Positions 19,892 to 30,150 of a stretch of 64,000 nt of DNA are shown here, in pieces. The DNA is from Ignavibacteria bacterium. Its GTDB lineage: Bacteria; Bacteroidota; Ignavibacteria; Kapaibacteriales; UBA961. The translations under genes and the position numbers were made by a program. The stretch spans positions 434,001-498,000 of the forward strand of contig JADJXV010000001.1 of NCBI GenBank assembly GCA_016720145.1. The letters run 5' to 3'. The notes below the pieces were generated by a model. It searched no databases, was not told where the DNA came from, and was given only the letters and a program-made list of their open reading frames with translations. Positions within the stretch are counted from its first letter, which is position 1, and every line of letters begins with the position of its first letter.

Positions 19892-20770
19892 ATGAAAAGA
19901 ATAACCGAATCAATTGTTGCTATCCTTATCTATAGTTTAGGATACATAAGCTACCTATTATCAGTACGATACAGGTTTATTCTAGGTGCAGTATTTGGAT
20001 ATGTTCTTCGAAAATTCAGTAAAAAACGATGTTCGATTACACTTGATAACATAACACAATCATTCAAAGATCAAAGTACTGAATGGCACAAAACACTTGT
20101 TCGAAATTCTTATAATAATTTGGGTGTAGTACTTTCAGAAATTATTGCTTTTCAGCACATGTCTGATAAGCAGATGACAGAACTCATTGATTTTAGTAAT
20201 ATTCACCTACTTCAAACTGCTAATGCAAAGAACAAAGGTCTGATTTTATTATCAGGTCACTTTGGAAATTGGGAATTACTCGCGTACACAGCCGGTCTAT
20301 TTTCCGGAATTCCAATTAATATTGTCGTCGCTCCACAGCATAATACATTTGCAAACGAATATATCAATGTATTCCGTACTCGTCATAATAATAACATAGT
20401 TCCGATGACAAATGCTGCAAGAGATATTATAAAAATTTTGAACAAACACGGTGCCGTAGCTATGCTAACAGACCAAGCTGCAAATTCATCCACAGATGTT
20501 TCAATAGATTTCTTTGGTCGTCCTGCAATTACGTATGAAGCACCGGCAGCCCTCGTTCTAAAGTATAATATACCTATGATTATTGGCTTTGCCGTCCGTC
20601 AAGATAGTGGCAAATATCTTGTTAATTTGGAAGAAATTGAAACTCATGATTTAGAATATACCAAGGATGGAATTGCTGAACTTACCAAACGTCATGTTGA
20701 AATTTTAGAACAAGCAATTCGCAAGCATCCTGAACAGTGGTCATGGCAACATAAGCGTTGGAAAACATGA
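19892..20770 (+). CDS. Lipid A biosynthesis-type acyltransferase (LpxL/HtrB family)
   Basis: A 292-residue inner-membrane acyltransferase. The catalytic HX4E motif is in LLSGHFGNWELLAY (about residue 130), and the conserved downstream block is LTDQAANSSTDVSIDFFGR. An N-terminal hydrophobic segment anchors it. This family adds secondary acyl chains to lipid A or related lipids. Its stop overlaps the start of the heptosyltransferase gene (ATGA), so the two form a lipopolysaccharide-building operon. It is intact. Confidence 0.88.
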   Translation: MKRITESIVAILIYSLGYISYLLSVRYRFILGAVFGYVLRKFSKKRCSITLDNITQSFKDQSTEWHKTLVRNSYNNLGVVLSEIIAFQHMSDKQMTELIDFSNIHLLQTANAKNKGLILLSGHFGNWELLAYTAGLFSGIPINIVVAPQHNTFANEYINVFRTRHNNNIVPMTNAARDIIKILNKHGAVAMLTDQAANSSTDVSIDFFGRPAITYEAPAALVLKYNIPMIIGFAVRQDSGKYLVNLEEIETHDLEYTKDGIAELTKRHVEILEQAIRKHPEQWSWQHKRWKT

Positions 20771-21806
20771 ATATTACAGAGTTTTCTCGTTTTGCAATTA
20801 TCCAAACTGCTTTCATAGGCGATGTAGTCCTCACACTATCGGTCGCAGATGCCATAAAATCAATACATCCTTCCGCTGAAATTCACTTTATTACTACACC
20901 TGTAGCAGCAAGTCTAGCAGAATCAACAGATTCTATCGACTATGTCCACGTATTTGATAAGCGTGGTAAACATAAATCGTTACTAGGAATTCTAAGCTTT
21001 GCAGAATCTCTTTCTTCTAAATCAATAGAATGCGTTCTCTCACCACATAGATCACTCCGCACAACACTTATATCAAAATTAATCAAGCCTAAGTATTCCG
21101 TTGGATTTACAGTAAATGCGCTATCTTGGTTGTATTCAAAGAGAGTCGAATACCCAATTCATATTCATGAGGTCGAAAGAAACTTGCGGCTACTTAGTGT
21201 GTTTGATGAAACTAATAAACTATGGCTCCAAAAAGCACCACGTCCGCAAGTGACAATTTCACATGTAGATACGCAAGAAGTATTAAAGCTGTTAGATCGT
21301 GAATTTTCTCATAAACCATCTTCAATAATAGCACTTGCTCCGGGATCGGTATGGAATACAAAACGATGGATTGAAGATAATTTTATTAAAACTGCTATTG
21401 AATTACAAAAAAAGGACATTCATGTGTATTTGTCGGTGGAGTAGAAGATATAGAATTGTGTTCTCGTTTAGCCCATAATTCCAAAGCAATTAGCTTAGCA
21501 GGGGAGACTTCACTTCTTCAAACTATTGCATTATTGAGACTTTGCTCTGCACTCATAACCAACGATTCTGCGCCTACCCATCTTGCCTGGATTGCAGGAT
21601 GTCGTACAATTACCATTTATGGTCCGACCTCACCAATTTTCGGCTTCGCTCCAAGAGGAGAAACTGATATAATTCTCGAAAACACTTTCCTAAAATGCAG
21701 ACCTTGTGCTATACACGGAGGAAATGTATGCCCGATAGGCACACATGAATGCATGAAATCCATAACTCCTTTGATGGCAACGAGAACTATTTCGGCGATA
21801 GGATAA
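20767..21806 (+). CDS. Glycosyltransferase family 9 (heptosyltransferase-like), frameshifted
   Basis: The N-terminal GT9 start FAIIQTAFIGDVVLTLSVAD and the C-terminal motifs CSALITNDSAPTHLAWIAG and TITIYGPTSPIFGFAP identify a heptosyltransferase-like enzyme that adds sugars to the lipopolysaccharide core from ADP-heptose. The late CRPCAIHGGNVCPIGTHECM block is typical. The first frame stops at 21444. A -1 shift near 21425 restores VFVGGVEDIELCSRLAHNS, giving about 346 residues, the family length. ATG 20767 is chosen because it overlaps the upstream stop by four bases. Confidence 0.88.
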
Positions 21807-21890
21807 TTGTAACAAAAAGGACAACTGAAACGCCGATTTTTTTGTAATTTGCTGATATAAATTGAATTTATTCTGCTAATTACCTCCAAA

Positions 21891-22663
21891 ATGAAATCAT
21901 CTAAGAAACGAATATCCAAAACAGAATCAACACTTGAGCTATCAAAGACAGAAGGTGTGCGAATTAATAAATAGCTTGCAGATGCCGGACTTTGTTCACG
22001 CCGTGCAGCGGAAGATCTTATAGTACAAGGGCTTGTAAAAATCAATCGCGAAGTGGTTACAGATCTTGCACGTAGAGTCCTCAAAAGTGATTTTGTCACA
22101 GTCAGGGGAGAGCCGGTGACTATTTATAAAAACCTTATCTATATTTTGCTCAATAAACCTAAAGATTTTATTACGACCGTGAGTGATGAAAAAGGTCGTA
22201 AAACAGTCATGGATATCGTTCGCAAGCAAGATAGAATATTTCCGGTCGGCAGGCTTGATCGTAATACTACCGGCGCGCTACTGATGACAAATGACGGTGA
22301 TTTGGCATATCGGCTCACTCATCCTAGCTATGAAGTACCAAGGGTTTACAATGTAACACTCGACAAAAGAATTGATCTTGAAGATGCTAAAAAAATCAGC
22401 CAAGGAATAGATTTGGATGATGGAAAAACATCTCCCTGTGAAGTACTCGTTCAGCCATCAGATCGTAGTCATGTTACATTAGAATTACCTGAAGGTCGCA
22501 ATAGAGAAGTGAGAAGAATTTTCGAATCATGGGTTATGAAGTAAAGCGATTAGACAGAAAATCTTTTGCAACATTATCTACCCGAGGATTAGCGCGTGGT
22601 GAATACAGACATCTAACGAGAACAGAAGAAATAATACTTAAAAAGTCAGTTGGATTGGAATAA
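21891..22663 (+). CDS. RluB/RsuA-type rRNA pseudouridine synthase, disrupted twice
   Basis: The S4 RNA-binding domain (ADAGLCSRRAAEDLIVQGLV, about 28-75) and the RsuA-type catalytic domain with FPVGRLDRNTTGALLMTNDG (Asp nucleophile in GRLD), DLAYRLTHPSYEVPR and LPEGRNREVRRIF are clear. These enzymes convert specific rRNA uridines to pseudouridine. An in-frame TAG (21972-21974) sits where the family has the Tyr of NKYLA, so the 5' part is cut off by a nonsense codon. A -1 shift near 22530 then restores MGYEVKRLDRKSFATL ... RGEYRHLTRTEE to the stop at 22661-22663. Without both lesions the product would be about 257 residues, normal for RluB. It may be sequencing error, since the residues flanking both lesions are well conserved. 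Confidence 0.85.
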
Positions 22664-22701
22664 TCTATTGTGATATAATTACTTACAAAACTTGGTTCTT
22701 C

Positions 22702-23175
22702 ATGAAATATTTGATTCTCCTTCTGCTTCTTAGCACTACTTTCGTTCTTGCGAAAGCTCAAGACAATCCACCTCAAGCCACATCTCCGGTCGAAAATCTT
22801 CCCGGTACGAGTGCATTACCGAAAGATATAATTGGAATAAGCTCTGAATTCTTTAAGCTAATGATGTCCGGCAATTCCGATCAAGCTTTTCAGCGTTTGT
22901 TTAAAAACAGCCCGATGGCGGATAATAAAACCTTAACGACGCAGATAATAGATCAAGCAAAGAAAGCAGAACAAATCTATGGAATCATTAAAGGTTTTGA
23001 ACGCGTCGGAGAGGAAAGTTTGACAGAATCTTTTATTCGTTTACGTTATATATCCTTGCATGATAAGTATCCTTTACGCTGGGTATTTACATTTTATAAA
23101 TCTCCAACAAGGGGATGGATTGTAACTAATGTAAAATTCGATGATGATTCGGAATATTTTTTCTCGAAAGAATAG
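22702..23175 (+). CDS. Small secreted protein, unknown function
   Basis: A 157-residue protein with a signal peptide (MKYLILLLLLSTTFVLAKAQ) and a mature part of alternating helix and strand (ISSEFFKLMMSGNSDQAFQR; then PLRWVFTFYKSPTRGWIVTN). The pattern resembles DUF3887- or NTF2-like periplasmic proteins, but I cannot assign a family. Its stop lies two bases before the ATG of the TonB receptor gene, so the two are probably co-transcribed and it may act with that receptor. Confidence 0.7.
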   Translation: MKYLILLLLLSTTFVLAKAQDNPPQATSPVENLPGTSALPKDIIGISSEFFKLMMSGNSDQAFQRLFKNSPMADNKTLTTQIIDQAKKAEQIYGIIKGFERVGEESLTESFIRLRYISLHDKYPLRWVFTFYKSPTRGWIVTNVKFDDDSEYFFSKE

Positions 23176-23176
23176 A

Positions 23177-25183
23177 ATGTTCGTGTGTTATATCGTTGCT
23201 TTTTTACTGCTTTTTGTTTCGTTTATTGATGTAAAAGCTCATGTTTTCATGGGAAATATTGCATATACCATTACATCAAACATAATATCAACTCGATCTG
23301 ACACTTTAGAACAAGTTAAAACCCCAATCGACTCATCCTTTTCAAAGATTCCAACTGATACAGTAAAGCCAACCAAGCCCTTACGTACACATGGGAGTTT
23401 GTTACAAATCCCGTATTCATTCCAAAAAATCACGAAGCAAGAATTGCAATACATGAATTTCGTAGCTTTTCATGATATAATTGCCCAATCTTCTGCTTTC
23501 GTATATCCTTTACATTTAGGGAGTTATGGCCAGGTAAACGGACTGTCCGTTTTTGGAGCCGGCTTGAGAGATGTTACCATGCAGTTTAACGGACGTTCCC
23601 TCAACGAAAAAATATTTGGTGCAGTTAACATCGAAGAGTATCCACCTGAAATGGCAGAACAAATCGAAGTGTTTACCGGCGCGGATGCAGTGATATTTTC
23701 GGATAATTCTGCCGGATGTTAATTAATATACAGGAACGGGTCTTTAATACAAAAACTCCATTTACCCATCTTTGGTATTCACAGGGAGGATATGATTATG
23801 TCGCCTCAGATGGCATCCTCAGTCAAAATATTGCTAAAAATTGGAATGCTACGATTGGTTATAGAAGACAATCATCAACTTCACGCTTCTTAAATTCTGA
23901 TCTTGATTTATGGAATATACGGGCTAATATTCGGTGGAGCCCTACCAGCAAAACAACGTTCACATTGTCAGAATTGTTTACTCACCGAAGAACAGGCGTA
24001 AATGGTGGAATTGACTCGACTTCGCCTAGTATTAGTAATGAGCTGATTGCAGTCCCAAAGTATGCTGAATTCAATGAACGAGTGTATAGACATGAAGTAA
24101 CACTTTCCGGTACAACTTTATTAACTGACGATACTACGAGCTCACTTTCCGGTTCTCTATTATTCAAATGCTGTATGGCAAAAGAACCGTCCACGCTCAA
24201 TGGCGGTAACCCCGGCGGATACTTTTTCATTAGTCGAAGCTATGTCTGTAAAGTTCGGAACAGTCCTACGGTACGAACAAAAGCTTTTCGAACATTCCAC
24301 ATTGAGAATTGGGGGAGTAGCAGAGTACTTATCTATAGATCCATCTGTTTATAATGAATCACTACAAGATGGAATAATTGCGGGTTATGGACATATACAT
24401 CAAAACATTTCTGAAAATTTATCTCTAAAAGGTGGTGCAAGACTATCCGTTCAAAATGGAATATTCACACCATCTTTTGGAGCAGCTTTCGCAATGAAAT
24501 CTTCCGATAATGTTTCATTATCATTCGATATTTCTCAAAGTAGCCGTATGCCGAGTCTGAGCGAAGGTACAGCACTCAATTCAGAAAAACATTTTCTGAC
24601 ATTAGCCGGAATAAAATATCATTATGATTCATTATCAATTGGTATTTCAGGATTTGCGCGATTTGTGAATTCTCCTATTGTCTCAGAAGTAGTGCGCGAT
24701 AGTACGGGTTCGGTACTTACAACACATTCATACAATATCGACTCTCGACAAATTTATGGATTGACCACAGAAGCAAAATATTCTTACAAGAATATTAGTG
24801 CAACCGGCTTTATGCAATTATATCAGAGTACTGATGTACTTATCAGTAGTAATAGATTTCCATTGTTTTATGCCGGGATTTCTGCTCAGTATATGTATTC
24901 CGTTGGGCAAAGTGTGATGTATGGTGGACTCACAGTTAAATTCATTGGATCTCATTCGAGTGATGCTTTCATGCCACAAACGTGGAGCTCGGTTACAGCA
25001 CAAAATGAACCTTCTTTTGCATCCTTTAATGGTATCGATGCCTATATTGTTCTTCGTTTAGGGAATGCTTATGTACGGGCTACGTATTTTAATATATTGT
25101 CGCAAGCATATTATTATGTATCTATTTACCCTCAATTTGACAGGAACCTTCGTTTAAGTGTGTCGTGGTCTTTTTTTGATTAA
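23177..25183 (+). CDS. TonB-dependent receptor plug/barrel protein, frameshifted twice
   Basis: Three overlapping frames (to 23722, to 24354, to 25183) reconstruct one outer-membrane receptor of about 669 residues. ATG 23177 begins a signal peptide (MFVCYIVAFLLLFVSF). The plug region shows VNGLSVFGAGLRDVTMQFNG and EQIEVFTGADAVIFSDNSAG. A -1 shift near 23710 leads into MLINIQERVFNTKTPF, and a +1 shift (one extra T near 24160) leads into SNAVWQKNRPRSM and then the barrel (FGTVLRYEQKLFEHSTLRIG), ending NLRLSVSWSFFD. No N-terminal regulatory domain is present, unlike the other two receptors in the window. The substrate is unknown. Confidence 0.82.
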
Positions 25184-25215
25184 TAATTATCGCTACTACT
25201 AATGTACCCTACAAG

Positions 25216-26931
25216 ATGAAAAAATTCGCTTATAGTATTGTAATTGTACTGATCGTACTCATTCTTACAATTGGTGTAGCTTTATTTTTCCTTAATTATT
25301 CGACAATATGCGGCATTGTCGATGGTATTTTTAATGATCCATTAAAGCTAACCCATTTCAAAGAAAAATACCTTTCAGCATCTAAATTTTTAGTGATTAA
25401 ATGGTCTTTGACTATAGTAGTTATAGTATTATTGATGGGAATTTTATATTGGCGAAAGAGTCTGAAAGTACGAATTGAAATAATTATTAATGAGTTATTA
25501 GTGGGAATGCAGGGATTCTATCAATCTTTTCATTTATTAGACAAAATCACCCAAAGAACCTTAGCAGGTATCATTTTTATTGCCTTTTCTTTTTCTCTGT
25601 ATTTTGCAGTAACCTCACCCATATTTATTGACGAAGTAATTACATTTAAAGATTTTACGAAAAATTCACTTTTTGTATCTTTATCCTATTACCCCCAACC
25701 GAATAATCATGTTTTTTATTCATTTCTAACGAATATCTCCTATTCAATTTTTCCTTTTTCACCGAAAATATCTATTCGTCTTATTAACGTGCTTTTATCA
25801 GTGTTTACGAATTTGCTTTTCTTTCGACTATCCACTAAATTTCTTTCAGATAGGGCATCACTTATAAGTACCACCGTCTTCGCCTTCTTGTTTATGAATT
25901 TGCTATATTCGTTTCAGGCACGGGGGTATGAAATTCTTTTATTTGCAACCATTGTGATATTTTATTATTTGTTTCAGTTTCTACAATTTGAAGGTGGCAA
26001 GAAATACCTGTCAGTATATATTTTGGCAAGTATTATCGGGTTTTGGGCTATCCCATCATTTTTATACCCTTTTTGTATCCTCACATCGTACGTCATCTTT
26101 CAATTATTGAGAAGAAATAAATTTAATCTCATTTTGCAAGTCATTATCTCTTCAGCGATTATATCGTGTTGTACGATAATTGTATATTCACCTGTTTTAT
26201 TAATTAGTGGTCTGAAATCTATTGTTGGAAATTATTATACAATGCCAATACCGAGAGGGGAAGTGGCTGTACGATTATTACCACATTTCCTGAGTACTGC
26301 TAAATGGTTAGTCGCAATGCCTTCTGAGTATATCTCGATAGCTGTTGTCGGCGTTGCTCTAGTGCTATTAGTACATGCAGCTAAAACAAAAAAATCGCAT
26401 TTCACTGTGCTTATTGCATTATTATTAGCTCCTCCTGTTCTATTGCTTTTACATAGTGTGATTCCTTTCGAACGCTCATGGATTTTCTTATCCATACCAT
26501 TTAGTATCGCAATGGGTTGGTTGGCAGATAATTGCAATGTTCTAAGACGACCTTTAGTATTATACTCAACGATTTCTGTGTTGATTATCGGTTTAGTATT
26601 GTTATTTCAAACACGACATTATGAGTTTTACAGTCGAGATTACTGTTTGGAAGAACTAACACAACATATTGACACATCAAGAAGTAAAAGCATCGGCTAC
26701 GATTCGGATTATGATGCAGAGACATTTAGATTTGCATTATTTTCTTTGAATAATAACCAACGGTATACACTAATGGAACAACTTACAGATTCGAGTAGTT
26801 ACGATAAATATGATATTGTACTTATAAATGATACACATCCTCATCGTTCAAAATTATATATAATTGATTCTTCTCATATTTTAATGGCTAAAACAGTTTG
26901 TGGGATATCATTTTATCAACGAGTTAAATGA
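25216..26931 (+). CDS. Polytopic membrane glycosyltransferase-like protein (GT39/ArnT-type)
   Basis: A 571-residue integral membrane protein with about 12 hydrophobic helices. An early external loop carries FIDEVITFKDF, an acidic motif placed like the DE motif of PMT/ArnT-type lipid-linked sugar transferases, followed by YYPQPNNHVFYSFL (the PNNH part is typical of this class). A short soluble C-terminal domain ends the protein. Such enzymes move a sugar from an undecaprenyl carrier onto lipid or protein on the periplasmic side. The acceptor is unknown. It follows the TonB receptor by 33 bases. Confidence 0.7.
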   Translation: MKKFAYSIVIVLIVLILTIGVALFFLNYSTICGIVDGIFNDPLKLTHFKEKYLSASKFLVIKWSLTIVVIVLLMGILYWRKSLKVRIEIIINELLVGMQGFYQSFHLLDKITQRTLAGIIFIAFSFSLYFAVTSPIFIDEVITFKDFTKNSLFVSLSYYPQPNNHVFYSFLTNISYSIFPFSPKISIRLINVLLSVFTNLLFFRLSTKFLSDRASLISTTVFAFLFMNLLYSFQARGYEILLFATIVIFYYLFQFLQFEGGKKYLSVYILASIIGFWAIPSFLYPFCILTSYVIFQLLRRNKFNLILQVIISSAIISCCTIIVYSPVLLISGLKSIVGNYYTMPIPRGEVAVRLLPHFLSTAKWLVAMPSEYISIAVVGVALVLLVHAAKTKKSHFTVLIALLLAPPVLLLLHSVIPFERSWIFLSIPFSIAMGWLADNCNVLRRPLVLYSTISVLIIGLVLLFQTRHYEFYSRDYCLEELTQHIDTSRSKSIGYDSDYDAETFRFALFSLNNNQRYTLMEQLTDSSSYDKYDIVLINDTHPHRSKLYIIDSSHILMAKTVCGISFYQRVK

Positions 26932-26969
26932 ATATAATTGAAGCAATCTGAAATTGATTTTTAAAATCT

Positions 26970-26993
26970 GTTTGTATCAATCATTTTACAAAC
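26970..26993. repeat. Short inverted repeat before the EamA transporter gene
   Basis: GTTTGTA and TACAAAC form a 7-base inverted repeat with a 10-base spacer, 30 bases before the transporter start. It has no T tail, so it could be an operator or chance in AT-rich sequence. Confidence 0.3.
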
Positions 26994-27022
26994 ACATCTG
27001 CTGATTCTTAAAGAACTACTAC

Positions 27023-27880
27023 ATGTATATCATTCTTATATTTCAACAGCTAATTGCATCGAGCACGCATCTTTTTGCCAAAAGTGTTACTACCGAATTG
27101 CATCCCGCCGTTGTTGTTTTGTTACGAGGAGTATTTTCAGTAATTGCTTATGGACTATGGAGTATTATACAACGTAAGAAACTCAAGCCATTTGAAATGA
27201 GTGATTTGCCGGTTTTGCTCATTTTAGGAGCCATCAATATTCCAATCAATCAACTCATGTTTATTTGGGGTGTAAGCTACACGACAGCTCCGAATGCTGC
27301 TTTGGCGTATGCCTTATCACCGGCTTTTGTCTTGATTATTGCTACGTTATTTTTTGGTGAAAAATTAACAAAGTGGAAGGTTATCGGAATTATTATAGCG
27401 ATAATAGGAACGGTATTAGTCTTATTAGAAAAAGGATTAGAACTTAATTCCAAGCATTTTTGGGGAAATATAATGGTACTTGGAGCAAGCTGTTCATGGG
27501 CTTTTTACACTATACTCGGCAAAAAATTTGCCCAGAAATATGGTGCTGTTCAAGCAACTGCTTTGTGTATGATAATGGGATTTATTCTTTATGCTCCGAT
27601 TTTCGGACTGATGCCAATTCCCTTGAATTTAAGTGAAGTATCATCAGGTAACTGGTGGAAATTGCTCTACTTGGGAGGAGTTACCTCGACAGCGGGATAT
27701 GCTTTATGGTATTATGCACTTACCAAGGGTGATGCAAGTAAAGTATCTGTATTTAATAACTTACAACCGGTCTTCACGACTGTGCTTGCTTTGATTTTTA
27801 TGGGTACTCAACCAACACCATTATTTATTGTGGGTGGATTGATAGCAATCTGTGGAGTGATAATTACTCAAAAAGGATAA
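27023..27880 (+). CDS. EamA/DMT-superfamily transporter
   Basis: A 285-residue protein with ten hydrophobic helices in two five-helix EamA repeats (repeat 1 ends near KGLELNSKHFW; repeat 2 starts near IMVLGASCSWAFYTILG). Typical EamA sequence includes APNAALAYALSPAFVLIIAT and SVFNNLQPVFTTVLAL. The family exports or exchanges metabolites such as amino acids or nucleobases; the substrate cannot be read from sequence. It is intact, followed 26 bases later by the metallo-hydrolase gene with a GGAG site between them. Confidence 0.9.
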   Translation: MYIILIFQQLIASSTHLFAKSVTTELHPAVVVLLRGVFSVIAYGLWSIIQRKKLKPFEMSDLPVLLILGAINIPINQLMFIWGVSYTTAPNAALAYALSPAFVLIIATLFFGEKLTKWKVIGIIIAIIGTVLVLLEKGLELNSKHFWGNIMVLGASCSWAFYTILGKKFAQKYGAVQATALCMIMGFILYAPIFGLMPIPLNLSEVSSGNWWKLLYLGGVTSTAGYALWYYALTKGDASKVSVFNNLQPVFTTVLALIFMGTQPTPLFIVGGLIAICGVIITQKG

Positions 27881-27906
27881 CATTAACTTAATATCTGGAG
27901 ATATCG

Positions 27907-28752
27907 ATGAAAATTGGAGAATATACGATTGAGTGTATTAATACCGGCGCATTCGGTTTGGACGGTGGAGCAATGTTTGGCGTGGTTCCCAAAAACTTGT
28001 GGTCAAAAGCTTATAATCCGGGCGATGAACAGAATAGAATTCCAATGGCTGCACGATGCCTATTGCTCTCGTCAAAAGATAAAAAAATACTTGTTGATAC
28101 GGGTTGCGGTACTAAACTAAGCGAGAAATTGCAAAAGATTTACAAACTCGACAACTCAGAACAAACATTACTAAATTCTTTGAAAAATAAAGGTGTTCAA
28201 GCTGATGACATAACAGATGTCATACTCACTCATTTGCATTTTGATCATGCCGGTGGTGCCACTCATCTTGAGAATGGTCAAGCTGTTCCATCATTTCCAA
28301 ATGCTAAATACTATGTTCAAAAAGATCACCTTGCCTGGGCTAGGAATCCGACTGAAAAAGATCGTGCTTCATTTTTCATGGAAAATTGGGAACCAATTGT
28401 TTCATCAGGTATGATGGAAATTCTCGACGGCAATGGCGAGATTTATAAAGGAATATCTGTAGAACAATTCAATGGTCATACTAAGTCATTACAAATGGTC
28501 AAGATAAGTGATGGTTCATCAACGCTCATTTTCCCTGCTGATTTGTTTCCTACTTCTGCTCATATTCCTGTTCCTTTTATTATGGGATATGATAATTATC
28601 CACTTACAGCAATGAACGAAAAGAGAACATTATTACCCAAAATAGTAGCGGAAAATTGGGTGATATGTTATGAACACGATGCATTCATCGCAGCTTCACA
28701 TGTAATTGAGACTGAAAAGGGCTATAAAATTGGAGAGATAGTTCAACTATGA
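27907..28752 (+). CDS. Metallo-beta-lactamase-fold hydrolase
   Basis: A 281-residue MBL-fold protein. The metal-binding motif HxHxDH is present in ILTHLHFDHAGGATH (about residue 112). Further ligands are likely in GHTKSLQMV (His), FPADLFPTSAH (Asp) and YEHDAFIAA near the C-terminus (His). There is no signal peptide. The arrangement resembles the quorum-quenching lactonase/AHL-hydrolase-like group, but the substrate is not determined. It probably shares a transcript with the EamA transporter. Confidence 0.88.
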   Translation: MKIGEYTIECINTGAFGLDGGAMFGVVPKNLWSKAYNPGDEQNRIPMAARCLLLSSKDKKILVDTGCGTKLSEKLQKIYKLDNSEQTLLNSLKNKGVQADDITDVILTHLHFDHAGGATHLENGQAVPSFPNAKYYVQKDHLAWARNPTEKDRASFFMENWEPIVSSGMMEILDGNGEIYKGISVEQFNGHTKSLQMVKISDGSSTLIFPADLFPTSAHIPVPFIMGYDNYPLTAMNEKRTLLPKIVAENWVICYEHDAFIAASHVIETEKGYKIGEIVQL

Positions 28753-28796
28753 AAATATGAATCTTCATTTCATAAAAACAATTCCAGTATAATGGT

Positions 28797-29174
28797 ATGA
28801 TTGATACATATCAACATGTTGAGCGTGAAAGTATTCTATACCTACAGATATGTAAGAGTATTGATGTGTTCGAAGGAAAAGGTAAAAATTTCTTTTTTGA
28901 AGAAGAATTGCAAATCGCTGTTTTTAGAGTAAAAGGATTGCTTTATGCACTTTCTAATATATGCTTACACCAACATGCATCTGTACTTTGTGATGGATTT
29001 ATTGAAGACCTGACCGTGAGGTGTCCGTTGCACGGCTGGGTTTATTCATTAGCATCTGGTCAAACAATTGGAAGTCCATCGAATCTTAAGACTTACAAAA
29101 TATGGGAAGAACAGGGATTGGTGTATTTAGAAAAACCCACATTACATGTTCCCAAATGGATGAATTCACTTTGA
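28797..29174 (+). CDS. Rieske [2Fe-2S] protein
   Basis: A 125-residue ferredoxin-like Rieske protein. The cluster ligands are in the C-x-H motif CLHQHASVLCDG and the C-x2-H motif RCPLHGW, 16 residues apart, followed by VYSLASGQ. The small size and lack of an anchor match NirD-like or dioxygenase-type ferredoxin subunits. No oxygenase or nitrite reductase lies nearby, so its partner is unknown. It is followed 6 bases later by queG. Confidence 0.88.
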   Translation: MIDTYQHVERESILYLQICKSIDVFEGKGKNFFFEEELQIAVFRVKGLLYALSNICLHQHASVLCDGFIEDLTVRCPLHGWVYSLASGQTIGSPSNLKTYKIWEEQGLVYLEKPTLHVPKWMNSL

Positions 29175-29180
29175 ACAACC

Positions 29181-30140
29181 ATGCATACAGAAAATATTAC
29201 CGGTAGGATAAAGCAAGCAGCTATTGATATTGGATTTAGCAGCGTAAAGATCACGGACGCAGTTCCTTTGTCTGAGGAAATCGAACGGTATCAACAATGG
29301 CTCGAGCTCGGTTTCCACGGTACGATGAGCTATTTAGAACGAAATTTAGAAAAACGCGAGAATCTATCACAAGTACTACCGGAAGCTTGCTCTGTAATAG
29401 TCGTTACTCAAAATTACTACACACCTCACAATCATGAACTTCAACGATATCTTCCTGATCAGTTTGGGAAGATATCTCGTTACGCTTGGGGTGATGATTA
29501 TCATGATATCATGAAATCCAAATTACTAGAGCTTTCAAGAATTTCTGATCTTCTCACTCCCGGAAGTACATCAAAAGTTTATACTGATACCGGTCCTATA
29601 ATGGAGAAAGCATGGGCAGTCAGAGCGGGAATTGGATGGCAGGGGAAGCATTCAAATATAATTTCACGAACGCATGGTTCGTGGTTTTTTATAGGTGTAA
29701 TAATCACGACGGCGCAGTTACTTACAGATGAACCAATCGTAGATTATTGCGGGACGTGCACTGCCTGTATTGATGCTTGTCCTACTTCGGCAATTGTGGA
29801 GCCTTATGTTGTTGACGCTACAAAATGCTTATCCTATTGGACAATTGAAACCAAGCCCGAGGTTGAAATTCCGCTTGAGATTGCAAAATCCATGGATGGC
29901 TGGATCTTTGGATGTGATACGTGTCAGGATGTGTGTCCATGGAATAGTTTTAAAATCGATACGAGTGAAAAGCGATTTGAACCGAGAGAAGAGGAGACTT
30001 GTTTGGAATTTCAAGCAATTGAAGCATTTACACAAGATAATTTCTCTTCGCGGTTTAAAAATAGTCCTATCAAGCGAACAAAATTAGCCGGATTACAACG
30101 CAATGTAATTGCAGTAAATTCTCCGAAACTAAATCCATAA
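29181..30140 (+). CDS. queG: Epoxyqueuosine reductase
   Basis: A 319-residue QueG, the enzyme that removes the epoxide in the last step of queuosine synthesis on tRNA, using cobalamin and two [4Fe-4S] clusters. The N-terminal domain shows GFHGTMSYLERNLEKR and YAWGDDYHDIM. The clusters are in CGTCTACIDACPTSAI and CDTCQDVCPWN, with an added Cys in DATKCLSYWTIE. It lacks the C-terminal HEAT-like extension of longer forms. The gene is intact, with 10 bases to pgeF. Confidence 0.95.
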   Translation: MHTENITGRIKQAAIDIGFSSVKITDAVPLSEEIERYQQWLELGFHGTMSYLERNLEKRENLSQVLPEACSVIVVTQNYYTPHNHELQRYLPDQFGKISRYAWGDDYHDIMKSKLLELSRISDLLTPGSTSKVYTDTGPIMEKAWAVRAGIGWQGKHSNIISRTHGSWFFIGVIITTAQLLTDEPIVDYCGTCTACIDACPTSAIVEPYVVDATKCLSYWTIETKPEVEIPLEIAKSMDGWIFGCDTCQDVCPWNSFKIDTSEKRFEPREEETCLEFQAIEAFTQDNFSSRFKNSPIKRTKLAGLQRNVIAVNSPKLNP

Positions 30141-30150
30141 TTCTTAATTT

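Noticed and set aside
21617..22229. Minus-strand frames covering the end of the GT9 gene and the start of the pseudouridine synthase
   Set aside because: They run antisense to two conserved genes and have no start signal or recognisable product.
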